64,000 nucleotides of DNA from an uncultured Aquimarina sp. (lineage in GTDB: Bacteria; Bacteroidota; Bacteroidia; Flavobacteriales; Flavobacteriaceae). Each line of letters starts with the position of its first letter. Position 1 is the stretch's first letter. Shown one piece after another: positions 23,173-32,138 of this stretch. The stretch is from contig CANMLU010000003.1 of NCBI GenBank assembly GCA_947498815.1, positions 62,001 to 126,000 of the forward strand, given 5' to 3'. The notes below the pieces were generated by a model. That model was not told the DNA's origin and searched no databases. It worked only from the letters and a program-made list of their open reading frames with translations. Position numbers and translations under genes: made by a program.

Positions 23173-24384
23173 ATGAAAAAACTACCTGTAACTGTATTGA
23201 GTGGGTTTCTTGGCGCAGGGAAAACAACACTTCTAAATCATATTTTACAAAACAAAGAAGGATTAAAAGTTGCTGTTATTGTTAATGACATGAGTGAAAT
23301 CAATATTGATGCACAACTTGTTGAAAACGAAAATACGCTCTCTAGAACAGAAGAAAAACTTGTAGAAATGTCCAATGGGTGTATCTGCTGTACTTTAAGG
23401 GAAGACCTAATGGTAGAAGTAGAAAAACTAGCCAAAGAACAACGGTTTGATTATTTAATTATAGAAAGTACTGGTATTTCTGAACCTATTCCCGTAGCAC
23501 AAACTTTTAGTTTCGCCAGTGAAGATGGACAACTGGATTTAAGTCAGTTCAGCTACGTGGATACAATGGTTACTGTTGTAGATGGCTATAATTTTCTAAA
23601 GGATTTTTCCAGCCCGCAATATTTGACAGATAGAAACCTCACCAATATTGACGGTGATGACCGCACCATTGTAAACCTACTTACGGATCAAGTAGAGTTT
23701 GCAAATGTAATTTTGCTGAATAAAGTTGATTTGATAACAGAATCAGAAGTAAGGAATTTATATGATATTATCCATAAATTAAACCCAAATGCTCATATCA
23801 TCCCTACTCAAAATTCACAAGTTCATCTACACGAAGTGATTGATACAGGTTTGTTTGATTTTGAGGAAGTAGAAGTATCTGCAGGATGGATTCAAGAACT
23901 TGAAAATGAACACACCCCAGAAACCGAAGAATATGGAATTGGTTCTTTTGTTTATAGAAAACGTAAACCCTTTCACCCACAGCGATTTTTAGATTTTGCT
24001 ACGCATCATTTTCCATCAAATATTATTCGTAGTAAAGGATTATTTTGGCTTGCCTCTCGGCCCAATCAGGCTCTTATTTGGGGCTCCGCAGGTGGGTCAC
24101 TCAAAACTGACCCAGCCGGAGTTTGGTGGGCTTCAATGCATTTTAGTGAAAGAATCAGTTATGCCTCATTTATAGATAATCAAAAGATGATTGAAGCAGA
24201 GTGGGACGTTTCTTTTGGTGATCGCAAAATTGAATTGGTATTTATCGGTCAAAATATCAATATCAATCTGTTGACTAAACAACTAGATGACTGTTTGCTT
24301 ACAGAATCCGAGATTAACCAATGGAAAAAGGAGGAGTTCTCTGCCAACGATCATTGGCCCATTCCTAATTACCAAGAATCATAA
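23173..24384 (+). CDS. COG0523 (CobW/ZigA/ZNG1) GTP-binding metallochaperone
   Basis: The 403-residue G3E GTPase has Walker [10 protein letters not shown] (11-19), the metal motif CICC (Cys70-Cys73 within [11 protein letters not shown]), the IESTGISEP switch segment and NKVDL for guanine. A CobW C-terminal domain follows (from about [15 protein letters not shown]). Family members deliver zinc to client enzymes during zinc limitation (ZNG1 to methionine aminopeptidase, ZigA, YciC), while others serve cobalamin or nitrile hydratase. The operator-controlled operon and the nearby Fur-type gene favour the zinc role. It is the last gene of the operon. Confidence 0.9.
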   Translation: MKKLPVTVLSGFLGAGKTTLLNHILQNKEGLKVAVIVNDMSEINIDAQLVENENTLSRTEEKLVEMSNGCICCTLREDLMVEVEKLAKEQRFDYLIIESTGISEPIPVAQTFSFASEDGQLDLSQFSYVDTMVTVVDGYNFLKDFSSPQYLTDRNLTNIDGDDRTIVNLLTDQVEFANVILLNKVDLITESEVRNLYDIIHKLNPNAHIIPTQNSQVHLHEVIDTGLFDFEEVEVSAGWIQELENEHTPETEEYGIGSFVYRKRKPFHPQRFLDFATHHFPSNIIRSKGLFWLASRPNQALIWGSAGGSLKTDPAGVWWASMHFSERISYASFIDNQKMIEAEWDVSFGDRKIELVFIGQNININLLTKQLDDCLLTESEINQWKKEEFSANDHWPIPNYQES

Positions 24385-24491
24385 ATATAATGTATAAAAA
24401 TTGAAAGGTGCGAAATAACAAGCAACATTTTAAAACCTAGCTCAACCCTCATACCTATGTTTTTAAAAATAAAAAATTTTGTTATTCTCCA

Positions 24492-24522
24492 AAGATTTTG
24501 AAGCTCTAGGCTTCGATCTTTT
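24492..24522 (+). terminator. Possible terminator of the metal operon
   Basis: AAGATTTTGAAGC / GCTTCGATCTT forms a stem with a small bulge and the loop TCTAG, followed by TT. It lies about 110 bases after the COG0523 stop codon. Confidence 0.45.
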
Positions 24523-24530
24523 CCAAATAA

Positions 24531-24561
24531 CAAAAACCTGCAATTTCATTGCAGGTTTTTG
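24531..24561 (-). terminator. Terminator of the tRNA-Arg transcript
   Basis: A perfect 14-bp stem (CAAAAACCTGCAAT 24531-24544, ATTGCAGGTTTTTG 24548-24561) has a TTC loop and lies 10 bases downstream of the tRNA 3' end on the minus strand. The stem core is like that of the terminator at 9855-9881. Confidence 0.85.
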
Positions 24562-24570
24562 TGGTTGATG

Positions 24571-24644
24571 TGACCGCGGAGGGATTCAAACCCCCAACCC
24601 TCAGAGCCGAAATCTGATGCGCTATTCAGTTGCGCCACGCGGCC
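24571..24644 (-). tRNA. tRNA-Arg (anticodon TCG)
   Basis: The 74-nt minus-strand sequence folds as a cloverleaf. The acceptor stem is GGCCGCG with CGCGGTC (one G-T pair) and discriminator A at 24571. The anticodon stem is TCAGA/TCTGA around loop TTTCGGC (anticodon TCG), and the T arm is GGGGG-TTTGAAT-CCCTC. CCA is not encoded. The first 22 nt are duplicated 296 bases upstream (24919-24942), and a GIY-YIG ORF ends inside the tRNA's 5' part. Confidence 0.93.
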
Positions 24645-24882
24645 TAATTTTTTGTTTTAAATATTCTCTTCCAATTCCAGTTTTAAAATATCTTTCTCTA
24701 TCGATTGCCTCTTCTCTAGTTCCAAATTCTTCGTAATATACTAAAATCCAAGGTCGATACCCCTTCGTTGATTTGGTCTTACCCAAATTATGTTCTTCAA
24801 CTCTTTTCTTTAAGCTATGAGTATGCCCTTTATAAAATCTACCATCAATTTCACTCCTCAAAACATAAGTATAAAAAATCAT
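24622..24882 (-). CDS. GIY-YIG endonuclease domain protein fused into the 5' end of tRNA-Arg
   Basis: The 86-residue protein is one GIY-YIG (UvrC/URI-type) nuclease domain: FYTYVLRSEIDGRFYKGHTHSL has the YT(Y)V...YKG pair, followed by KKRVEEHN with the conserved Arg and a Glu in the helix (REEAIDRERYFK). The last eight residues and the TAG stop are encoded by the tRNA-Arg gene itself, since the frame runs over its first 23 nt. A 20-bp near-palindrome lies just before the start codon, and a second copy of the tRNA 5' end lies before that. Such small nucleases are often the cores of selfish elements. Confidence 0.82.
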   Translation of the reverse strand: MIFYTYVLRSEIDGRFYKGHTHSLKKRVEEHNLGKTKSTKGYRPWILVYYEEFGTREEAIDRERYFKTGIGREYLKQKIRPRGATE

Positions 24883-24942
24883 AACTCAAATTTTGCGCCC
24901 TGCCTACCGGCAGGCAGGTATTCAGTTGCGCCACGCGGCCTA
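24623..24942. mobile_element. Putative GIY-YIG cassette bounded by 24-bp direct repeats of tRNA-Arg sequence
   Basis: The 24 bases at 24623-24646 recur exactly at 24919-24942, 296 bases away. They consist of the first 22 nt of the tRNA gene plus two flanking bases. Between them lie only the nuclease ORF and a palindrome. This is the expected footprint of an element inserted at, and duplicating, a tRNA 5' end while leaving one intact tRNA. Confidence 0.6.
24899..24918. repeat. REP-like palindrome upstream of the GIY-YIG ORF
   Basis: CCTGCCTACCGGCAGGCAGG is a GC-rich near-perfect palindrome (two mismatched positions) in AT-rich surroundings. It directly abuts the outer tRNA-fragment repeat. 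Similar GC-rich palindromes are scattered in many Bacteroidota genomes. Confidence 0.6.
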
Positions 24943-24986
24943 CACACACCCCTAACCCCTCTCAAGAAGGAAAAGAAAGGTGTTGT

Positions 24987-25436
24987 TTATGACAATTTAT
25001 TCTTTACTATCATAGAAATTATTTTACCATCTGCCTGTCCTGTCAATTCTTGAGAGACAATCCCCATAACCTTACCCATATCCTTCATTCCAGAGGCTCC
25101 GATATCTTCTATAGTCATTACGACTACCTTCTCAATTTCTTCTTCACTTAATTGCTCTGGTAAAAACTGCTCTATTACTTTGGCCTGATCGAGTTCTGGT
25201 TGCGCCAAATCTTCACGATCTTGTTCTGAGAAAATCGCAGCACTATCTTTACGTTGCTTCACTAGTTTTTGGAGTAGTTTTAGCTCCTGATCTTCGGTAA
25301 GCTCCTCTTTTGCTCCACTTTCTGTTTGAGCCAACAAAATAGCAGATTTTATTGCTCGCAATGATGTTAATGCATTCGTATCTTTGGCTTTCATAGCCTC
25401 TTTCATTGCGGTCATTACTTCTTGTTGTAAACTCAT
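24987..25436 (-). CDS. GatB/YqeY domain protein
   Basis: The 149-residue protein matches YqeY throughout: MSLQQEVMTAMKEAMKAKDTNALTSLRAIKSAI, a central helical LKLLQKLVKQRKDSAAIF, and the C-terminal GASGMKDMGKVMGIVSQELTGQADGKIISMIVK. The C-terminal part is the tRNA-binding tail domain also found in the GatB subunit of amidotransferases. Free-standing YqeY is widespread and its exact role is unsettled; a link to tRNA charging is inferred from the domain. It follows ftsZ on the same strand after a terminator-like hairpin, and lies upstream of the GIY-YIG/tRNA unit. Confidence 0.9.
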   Translation of the reverse strand: MSLQQEVMTAMKEAMKAKDTNALTSLRAIKSAILLAQTESGAKEELTEDQELKLLQKLVKQRKDSAAIFSEQDREDLAQPELDQAKVIEQFLPEQLSEEEIEKVVVMTIEDIGASGMKDMGKVMGIVSQELTGQADGKIISMIVKNKLS

Positions 25437-25470
25437 AATAAATCTTTTTAATCTTTGGATTGCGAAGATA

Positions 25471-25510
25471 AAAAATAAACCGATAATCTAAGAGTAGATG
25501 ATCGGTTTAT
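25471..25510 (-). terminator. Terminator of the division/cell-wall cluster
   Basis: ATAAACCGAT (25475-25484) pairs perfectly with ATCGGTTTAT (25501-25510). On the minus strand the stem is followed by TTTT, 26 bases after the ftsZ stop codon. Confidence 0.7.
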
Positions 25511-25535
25511 CTGACTATTTAGGTTTGTATCTTTT

Positions 25536-27518
25536 TTAGTCTACATTATCGTGTAAAAAAGAATTGTTTTTACGCAATTGAATATCATCATTATCATCTG
25601 TTCCCAAAGAGGTTCTAGACAACCCAGAATCGTCTGGTTTTGCATCTACATCTATTCCTGCTCGTTTATAAGCTGGCTCTTTTTCGATATCGTCAATCTT
25701 ATTCGAGCTATTTTTGAATTTATAATTAAACTCTTTCATTTTTGCTCTACGTTCTGCAGCTCTGGCTTTCAATGTTTCAGAAATTGGTTGATTCATCGGA
25801 TCTACATCTTCTGACTTCTCTTCTTCTGGTATTGGAGCTATTGTTTTCTTTTCAAAAACTACTTCCTCATCTACTTCCATTACTTCAGCTTCGGGCTTTG
25901 CTTCGGTAAGGCGTTTTTCTTCTTCCATATAGTCTTCCAAACTATATTTACGACCTCCACCAGAAACTTCTTCTCCAACGGGCACTACTTCAATGGGGTC
26001 ATTGACTTCCATATCAAGAATATCATCACTCAAATCAAAGACAATAGGCTGCTCCTCTTCTTGCTCCGTTTTTTGTGGTTCAATTGGTTCTTCTTTAGAA
26101 ACAGAAGTTTGTTCTTGTTTATCTGCTCCAACTGGCATATCAAATGCTAATGCGAATTGGTCTTCTTTTTCATTTTCAGCATCTACCTCTTTGGCATCAT
26201 TTACCTCGATTTCTTTAATGATATCTTGTGCGTTGATAATCACAAAATCACTTTCTGCAGAAAAAGCATCTACTATTTCATAATCAACATTGATATTTTT
26301 AATTAAATCTGTTGTCGGTATCAAGACAGAATCAACATCTTCCTCTTCTTCTTCAATCAATTCATGCTTTATTATCGAGGGTTCCTCTACTTGTTCCTTC
26401 TTTGGTAATGGAGAAAGTATTGGTGTAACGTTTCCGGTCGATTTTGGAGTTAAATCTTGCACCGCTGCCTTTTGCTCATCTTCAAGCGTATGGATTATTT
26501 TCTTGGTCTCTGTATTTACAATCTCATCTTGCTGCTCTACATCAAATCCAGTAGCTATTACCGTTACAGAAATTGCATCTTCAAGAGATTCATCTTCTCC
26601 AACACCCATAATAATATTGGCACCGTGACCGGCTTCTATTTGTATATGATCATTGATTTCACCAATCTCGTCAATAGTAATTTCTTCTTTTCCAGAAACA
26701 ATTAATAGTAATACGTTTTTGGCTCCTGTTATTTTGTTATCATTAAGTAATGGTGAATCCAGCGCTTTTACGATAGCATCGTGAGCACGTTTGTTACCAG
26801 AGGCATTAGCAGAGCCCATGATTGCAGTACCACTATTACTAAGAACGGTTTTGGCATCACGTAAATCTATATTTTGTGTATAGTGATGTGTAATAACTTC
26901 GGCTATACCACGAGATGCAGTGGCAAGAACTTCATCGGCTTTAGAGAAACCGGCTTTGAATCCCAGGTTACCATAAACTTCTCGAAGCTTATTATTGTTT
27001 ATTACGATCAAGGAATCTACATGTGCACGAAGTCGCTCTACTCCCAAATGAGCTTGCTCGTTACGCATACGGCCTTCAAATTGAAAAGGAATAGTGACAA
27101 TCCCAACTGTCAATATATCCAACTCTTTGGCCATTTTTGCAATAATAGGAGCTGCTCCTGTACCAGTTCCTCCACCCATACCGGCAGTGATAAAAATCAT
27201 TTTGGTATTGGTATCCAGCATTCTTTTTATCTCCTCATAACTTTCAACAGCAGATTGCTCTCCAACCTCAGGGTTTGCTCCTGCACCTAACCCTTCGGTT
27301 AGTGAAACACCCAATTGTATCTTATTGGGTATCGAACTGTTTTCTAACGCCTGTGCATCTGTATTACAGATCACGAAATCAACACCTTTGATCCCTTGCT
27401 GGAACATGTGATTGATAGCATTGCTACCACCCCCACCTACTCCAATCACTTTGATCACATTAGATTGATTTTTGGGCAAATCAAACGAAATATTTTCGAA
27501 CTCATCCTTGTTACTCAT
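25536..27518 (-). CDS. ftsZ: Cell division protein FtsZ with long acidic C-terminal extension
   Basis: The 660-residue tubulin-like GTPase forms the division ring. The GTP-binding domain has VGGGGSNAINHM (27-38) and the tubulin signature GGGTGTG (115-121). The T7 loop region with catalytic acids lies in NIDLRDAKTVLSNSG. The globular part ends near residue 330; the remaining 300-plus residues are acidic and low in complexity, far longer than in E. coli (383 total). Long tails are usual in Bacteroidota, and the end NNSFLHDNVD likely includes the partner-binding tip. It is the last gene of the cluster, 75 bases after ftsA. Confidence 0.97.
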   Translation of the reverse strand: MSNKDEFENISFDLPKNQSNVIKVIGVGGGGSNAINHMFQQGIKGVDFVICNTDAQALENSSIPNKIQLGVSLTEGLGAGANPEVGEQSAVESYEEIKRMLDTNTKMIFITAGMGGGTGTGAAPIIAKMAKELDILTVGIVTIPFQFEGRMRNEQAHLGVERLRAHVDSLIVINNNKLREVYGNLGFKAGFSKADEVLATASRGIAEVITHHYTQNIDLRDAKTVLSNSGTAIMGSANASGNKRAHDAIVKALDSPLLNDNKITGAKNVLLLIVSGKEEITIDEIGEINDHIQIEAGHGANIIMGVGEDESLEDAISVTVIATGFDVEQQDEIVNTETKKIIHTLEDEQKAAVQDLTPKSTGNVTPILSPLPKKEQVEEPSIIKHELIEEEEEDVDSVLIPTTDLIKNINVDYEIVDAFSAESDFVIINAQDIIKEIEVNDAKEVDAENEKEDQFALAFDMPVGADKQEQTSVSKEEPIEPQKTEQEEEQPIVFDLSDDILDMEVNDPIEVVPVGEEVSGGGRKYSLEDYMEEEKRLTEAKPEAEVMEVDEEVVFEKKTIAPIPEEEKSEDVDPMNQPISETLKARAAERRAKMKEFNYKFKNSSNKIDDIEKEPAYKRAGIDVDAKPDDSGLSRTSLGTDDNDDIQLRKNNSFLHDNVD

Positions 27519-27593
27519 AGTTGCTAATTTTCTGGTTCTCTTACTTTTTAAATATTGTTACTGTTCTTTATTCTGAACATTATAATTTCCTAA

Positions 27594-28943
27594 TTACTCA
27601 GCGTTATCCAAGAATTCCTTGAATTTTTCTGTCCATTTCTCAAGAATATTTTTCCTAGGTTTTAAATCTACTCTAGGATTATCTTCTTCGATTAATGTAT
27701 CGTCGACTGCTTCATTTTTTGTAGAAGTCTGTGCATTTGCCAACTCCTCTTTTTTGGTTATTTTTTTCTGTTTTTTGATATGCACCAAACTATCCATAAC
27801 CAATCCTACTGCTGTGGCATACATAGGACTTGTAGTTTCCGAGTCGCTATTACCGGCAAGGTGCTCATTTGGGTAACCGATTCTGGTATCCATCCCGGTG
27901 ATGTATTCTACAAGCTGTTTTAGGTGTTTCAGTTGTGATCCACCACCTGTTAATACAATCCCTGCTATCAATTTTTTCTTCGGAGATTCATGTCCATAAT
28001 TTTTGATCTCCAAGAATACCTGCTCTACAATTTCTACAACACGTGCATGGATAATTTTGGATAGGTTTTTAAGTGTAATCTCTTTTGGTTCTCTTCCTCG
28101 AAGTCCAGGAATTGAAACAATTTCATTATCCTTATTCTCGCCTGGCCAAGCGGAACCAAATTTTATTTTTAATAGCTCTGCTTGTTTTTCGATAATCGAA
28201 CACCCTTCTTTAATATCTTCGGTGATAACATTACCTCCAAAAGGAATTACTGCTGTATGACGAATGATTCCATCTTTAAAAATGGCTAGATCCGTAGTAC
28301 CACCACCTATATCTATTAATGCTACTCCGGCTTCTTTTTCTTCTTGACTCAGTACTGCATTGGCAGAAGCTAATGGTTCTAATGTAACATCAGATAAGGC
28401 TAATCCCGAACTTTTTACACATCTTCCTATATTGCGAATTGAAGTTACTTGCCCAACTACTACATGAAAATTAGCCTCAAGCCTGCCACCATACATACCA
28501 ACAGGTTCTTTTATTTCGGCTTGACCATCAACTTTATACTCCTGGGGCAATACGTGAAGAATTTCTTCTCCTGGTAGCATTACCAACTTATGTACCTGGT
28601 TACAAAGTTTATCGATATCATCTTCATCAATAACCGCATCAGCATTGGGTCTTGTGATATAATCGCTATGCTGTAAACTGCGAATATGCTGACCCGCTAT
28701 ACCTACGGTTACATTATTGATTTTCATCCCCGAAACGCTTTCTGCTTCTTGTACAGCTTGTTGTATGGATTGAATGGTTTGTGTTATATTATTAACAACA
28801 CCACGGTGTACTCCAAGGCTTTTGGATTTACCAACGCCCAATACTTCCATTTTTCCATACTCATTGTACCTTCCTACCATAGCAACAATCTTTGTTGTCC
28901 CTATGTCTAGTCCTACCGCTATTTCATTTGATTCTCTTTCCAT
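27594..28943 (-). CDS. ftsA: Cell division protein FtsA
   Basis: The 449-residue actin-like ATPase tethers FtsZ to the membrane. It begins EIAVGLDIGTTKIVAMVGRY (phosphate 1 motif), has the SHS2/1C-domain region (KINNVTVGIAGQHIRSL), ALIDIGGGTTDLAIF (phosphate 2) and GIVLTGGGSQLKHLKQLVE (adenosine motif). The C-terminus ends in an amphipathic ILEKWTEKFKEFLD helix fitting the membrane-targeting sequence. It sits between ftsQ (7 bases upstream) and ftsZ, the standard order. Confidence 0.97.
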   Translation of the reverse strand: MERESNEIAVGLDIGTTKIVAMVGRYNEYGKMEVLGVGKSKSLGVHRGVVNNITQTIQSIQQAVQEAESVSGMKINNVTVGIAGQHIRSLQHSDYITRPNADAVIDEDDIDKLCNQVHKLVMLPGEEILHVLPQEYKVDGQAEIKEPVGMYGGRLEANFHVVVGQVTSIRNIGRCVKSSGLALSDVTLEPLASANAVLSQEEKEAGVALIDIGGGTTDLAIFKDGIIRHTAVIPFGGNVITEDIKEGCSIIEKQAELLKIKFGSAWPGENKDNEIVSIPGLRGREPKEITLKNLSKIIHARVVEIVEQVFLEIKNYGHESPKKKLIAGIVLTGGGSQLKHLKQLVEYITGMDTRIGYPNEHLAGNSDSETTSPMYATAVGLVMDSLVHIKKQKKITKKEELANAQTSTKNEAVDDTLIEEDNPRVDLKPRKNILEKWTEKFKEFLDNAE

Positions 28944-28950
28944 ATTGGTA

Positions 28951-29670
28951 TCATTTTATGGTGCACACCACTTGATTACTAAATTGTAAACTGACTTTTT
29001 TGTATTTATCAAGACTTTGATCTCCTAATGCTTTTTGATAAAATGCCTTAAAATTCTTGATCTTATTATTTAAATTTTCAACTTTCCCTACTACTACTCT
29101 GAAAGAGTAAACTCTGAGCTCCAACTCATACTGATTTTTGATGTTTTTATATACCCCGACAACATGTCTTTTTAAAAACTCATCCTCTTGAATTTTTTTC
29201 AACAAAGGATAAACTTCAGACACTTCTCGCTCTGATACATTATGAACTATTGGCACATGTGCCGAATAATTACCAGATAATGGCATTGTATTTCCAGTAA
29301 CATCAACATAAAAAGGAGTAACGGCATTAACTCTAGCGATTGGGGTACGCTGCTTGATTCTTGCCCTAAGTTCTCCATTTACAGTGAGATACACATCAGA
29401 ATGCTCAATCATTTTGTGTGCATCGAGTTCTTGCTCTACAGTATTCAAAACTAAAATTTCTTTACCTACGTTTGTAACCCTCTCCTGATTTTGTATTAAC
29501 AATTTATTAACCGTTCCTTCATTTACATATGGATCTTGTTCTTCAACAAATTCTATAAGTACTTGATTAATTCTTCTTTCCTTGTTACGTTTGCTTGTAA
29601 ATGCAAAAAGCATGACAACCAGCAAAGTCAAACCGCTAAACTTTAGATATGTCAAAACTCTCTTATTCAT
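28951..29670 (-). CDS. ftsQ: Cell division protein FtsQ/DivIB
   Basis: The 239-residue protein has one N-terminal membrane helix (YLKFSGLTLLVVMLFAF) after a short cytosolic start, followed by a periplasmic domain. The latter holds a segment RITPI-like (RIKQRTPIARVNAVTPFYVDVTGNTMPLS) typical of FtsQ beta domains. FtsQ joins early and late division proteins through FtsL/FtsB. Its ATG overlaps the murC stop by four bases and it ends seven bases before ftsA. Sequence conservation of FtsQ is low, so synteny carries much of this call. Confidence 0.9.
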   Translation of the reverse strand: MNKRVLTYLKFSGLTLLVVMLFAFTSKRNKERRINQVLIEFVEEQDPYVNEGTVNKLLIQNQERVTNVGKEILVLNTVEQELDAHKMIEHSDVYLTVNGELRARIKQRTPIARVNAVTPFYVDVTGNTMPLSGNYSAHVPIVHNVSEREVSEVYPLLKKIQEDEFLKRHVVGVYKNIKNQYELELRVYSFRVVVGKVENLNNKIKNFKAFYQKALGDQSLDKYKKVSLQFSNQVVCTIK

Positions 29671-31013
29671 ACACTTAATGCTTCTTTTATACGTTGCACT
29701 TCTTCTCCTATATCTCCAGCGCCTATCGTGAGTATCACTTGGGCATCACTTTTCACAATTTCATTAGTTAAATTAATTTTTGCAATCAGCTTTTTATTTT
29801 TGTTTTCAACCATTTCCAGTAACCATTCAGATGTTATTCCTGCTATTGGCAATTCTCTTGCCGGATATATATCCAAAAGCAATAGCTGATCAAATTGACT
29901 AAGGCTTTTTGCAAAATCTGTTGCAAAATCTCTGGTTCTGCTATATAAATGAGGCTGAAAAATAGCTAACACCTTTTTGTCCGGGTGCATTTCTCTTACC
30001 GCCTGGTGCAATGCGTTAATTTCTGTTGGGTGATGCGCATAATCGTCTACAAATACCAAATCATTGGTTTTAATTTGATAGCTGAACCTGCGTTGAACAC
30101 CTTTAAAAGAAAATAAAGCCTTTGCCAAAGAGTCGGTCGGGGAGCCGTAAAGCGTCGCTATAGCAAAGGCCGTAACAGCATTTAACAAGTTGTGTCTACC
30201 TGGCAGGTTTAAATGCAAATCTTTGATAAGTTTAGTCGGGGTTTTTAAATCAAAAACATAAGTTCCGTTATCTATTTTAATGTGCTGTGCACAAAAATCA
30301 GAGTCGTCTTCTATTCCAAAAGTAATCCCGGACAATGGCAATCCATTACGAACCAAAAGATGATCCTTTGCCCTTGTAGAAAACTCTACGAATGATTCTT
30401 CTAAAGCATTTGCCTTTTCATAAATATCCAAATGATCCGCATCCATTGAAGTAATTGCTACAATATCTGGATATAGTTGTAAAAACGATCGATCAAATTC
30501 ATCTGCCTCCACGACAACTACTTCATTACCTTCAAGAACCAGATTCGAATTATAGTTTTCGCTAATCCCACCAAGAAATGCAGTAACTTTTGCATTACTT
30601 TCTTTAAGTAAATGTGCCAAGATAGCCGTGGTGGTTGTTTTACCATGAGTACCTGCTACTGCAAGTGTATACACATCTTTGGTAATTATCCCTAAAACTT
30701 CGGCTCTTTTCTTAATCCGAAAACCATTCGCCTTAAGGTATTTAAATTCTTTATGTTCCTTCGGAATTGCGGGAGTATATATCACCAAGGTATCTTCAGT
30801 ATTTAAAAACGCTTCCGGAATACTATTTACATTATCTTCAAAATGAATTTCAATCCCTAAATCACTTAAATCTGATGTAATTTGGCTAGGTGTTTTATCA
30901 TATCCAGCTACATTTTTATCCAAAAATTTAAAATATCGCGCAAGGGCACTCATACCGATACCGCCTATGCCGATAAAATAAATATTCTGTATATTTTCTA
31001 ACCGCTTATTCAT
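29667..31013 (-). CDS. murC: UDP-N-acetylmuramate--L-alanine ligase MurC
   Basis: The 448-residue Mur ligase adds L-alanine to UDP-MurNAc with ATP in the cytosol. The N-terminal UDP-binding motif is YFIGIGGIGMSALA, the ATP P-loop is VAGTHGKTTTTAILAHLL, and the central EADEFDRSF and DYAHHPTEI segments are MurC signatures. Length is normal. It follows murG by nine bases and overlaps ftsQ by four. Confidence 0.97.
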   Translation of the reverse strand: MNKRLENIQNIYFIGIGGIGMSALARYFKFLDKNVAGYDKTPSQITSDLSDLGIEIHFEDNVNSIPEAFLNTEDTLVIYTPAIPKEHKEFKYLKANGFRIKKRAEVLGIITKDVYTLAVAGTHGKTTTTAILAHLLKESNAKVTAFLGGISENYNSNLVLEGNEVVVVEADEFDRSFLQLYPDIVAITSMDADHLDIYEKANALEESFVEFSTRAKDHLLVRNGLPLSGITFGIEDDSDFCAQHIKIDNGTYVFDLKTPTKLIKDLHLNLPGRHNLLNAVTAFAIATLYGSPTDSLAKALFSFKGVQRRFSYQIKTNDLVFVDDYAHHPTEINALHQAVREMHPDKKVLAIFQPHLYSRTRDFATDFAKSLSQFDQLLLLDIYPARELPIAGITSEWLLEMVENKNKKLIAKINLTNEIVKSDAQVILTIGAGDIGEEVQRIKEALSV

Positions 31014-31022
31014 ACATATAAC

Positions 31023-32138
31023 CTACTCACTCTTTGTGAGGTTTTCTTCAATTATTTTTTCTATTTCGTCTACAATATCCGATGTAGCATTTGGTAACGC
31101 TAAACGTTTAATATTGTTCGAAAGCTCAGTTTTTATGGTTTCTGATACCAATAACTCTGTAAATGAACTTTGAAAAGCTGCATCGAGTTCACTTTCTCTT
31201 AGCATTTTTGCTCCTCCCTGATCCACTATAGCCTTAGCATTTTTGGTTTGATGATCTTCTGCTACATTTGGTGATGGAATAAACAACACTGGTTTTGCGA
31301 CTATACATAATTCTGATACAGATCCAGCTCCTGCTCTTGATATGATTATATCTGCCGATGCATATGCAAGATCCATAGTGTCCAAAAATTGGTGCACATG
31401 TATGTTTTGGTGATCATCATATTTTTTATAATCTTCGTAATACAGCTTACCGCATTGCCAAATCACTTGAACACCCTGTTGCACAAAGAAATCAAGTTCA
31501 TTTTCAATGAGTCTATTTATTCTTCTTGCTCCAAGGCTTCCACCTAGTACCAAAACTGTCTTTTTTTCTTTATTCAGTTTATATCTTACTATCCCTTGAT
31601 CTCTTTTGCCCTCTATTTCTAATAGATCCTGACGTACGGGATTTCCTGTTTTTATGATTTTTTCTTTTGGAAAAAATCTATCCATCCCATCATACGCCAC
31701 ACAAATCTTATCGGCACCCTTAGACAACCATTTATTCGTAATCCCTGGAAAAGAATTTTGTTCTTGAAGTACTGTAGAGATGTTTTTTGAATTTGCCATT
31801 TTTAATAATGGACCACTAGCAAATCCACCTGTACCAATAACTATATCTGGATTAAACTTTTTGATAATCTTTTTAGATTTCCAAAGGCTACTCAATAGTT
31901 TTATCGGAAACAATAAATTGCTTAGCGTTAGCTTTCTTTGAATCCCACTTATCCATAATCCAATGATTTCATATCCGGCCTGTGGTACCTTTTGCATTTC
32001 CATGCGGTCTTTAGCACCCACAAACAAAATAGCCGCTCCTGGATACCTACTGCAAATTTCATTTGCAATAGCTACTGCGGGATAGATATGTCCTCCTGTT
32101 CCGCCTCCGGATAATATGACTCTTAACTCTCTACTCAT
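31023..32138 (-). CDS. murG: UDP-GlcNAc:lipid I N-acetylglucosaminyltransferase MurG
   Basis: The 371-residue GT-B glycosyltransferase makes lipid II at the inner leaflet. It has the N-terminal loop [16 protein letters not shown], the second loop [11 protein letters not shown], the third [14 protein letters not shown], and the donor-site region [32 protein letters not shown]. All hallmark glycine-rich loops are present. Its start overlaps the end of ftsW by eight bases. Confidence 0.97.
   Translation of the reverse strand: MSRELRVILSGGGTGGHIYPAVAIANEICSRYPGAAILFVGAKDRMEMQKVPQAGYEIIGLWISGIQRKLTLSNLLFPIKLLSSLWKSKKIIKKFNPDIVIGTGGFASGPLLKMANSKNISTVLQEQNSFPGITNKWLSKGADKICVAYDGMDRFFPKEKIIKTGNPVRQDLLEIEGKRDQGIVRYKLNKEKKTVLVLGGSLGARRINRLIENELDFFVQQGVQVIWQCGKLYYEDYKKYDDHQNIHVHQFLDTMDLAYASADIIISRAGAGSVSELCIVAKPVLFIPSPNVAEDHQTKNAKAIVDQGGAKMLRESELDAAFQSSFTELLVSETIKTELSNNIKRLALPNATSDIVDEIEKIIEENLTKSE

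Noticed and set aside
25578-27290. Several plus-strand frames of 80-138 codons inside ftsZ
   Set aside because: They are mirror frames of the acidic ftsZ tail; Ser/Phe-rich products are typical antisense shadows.
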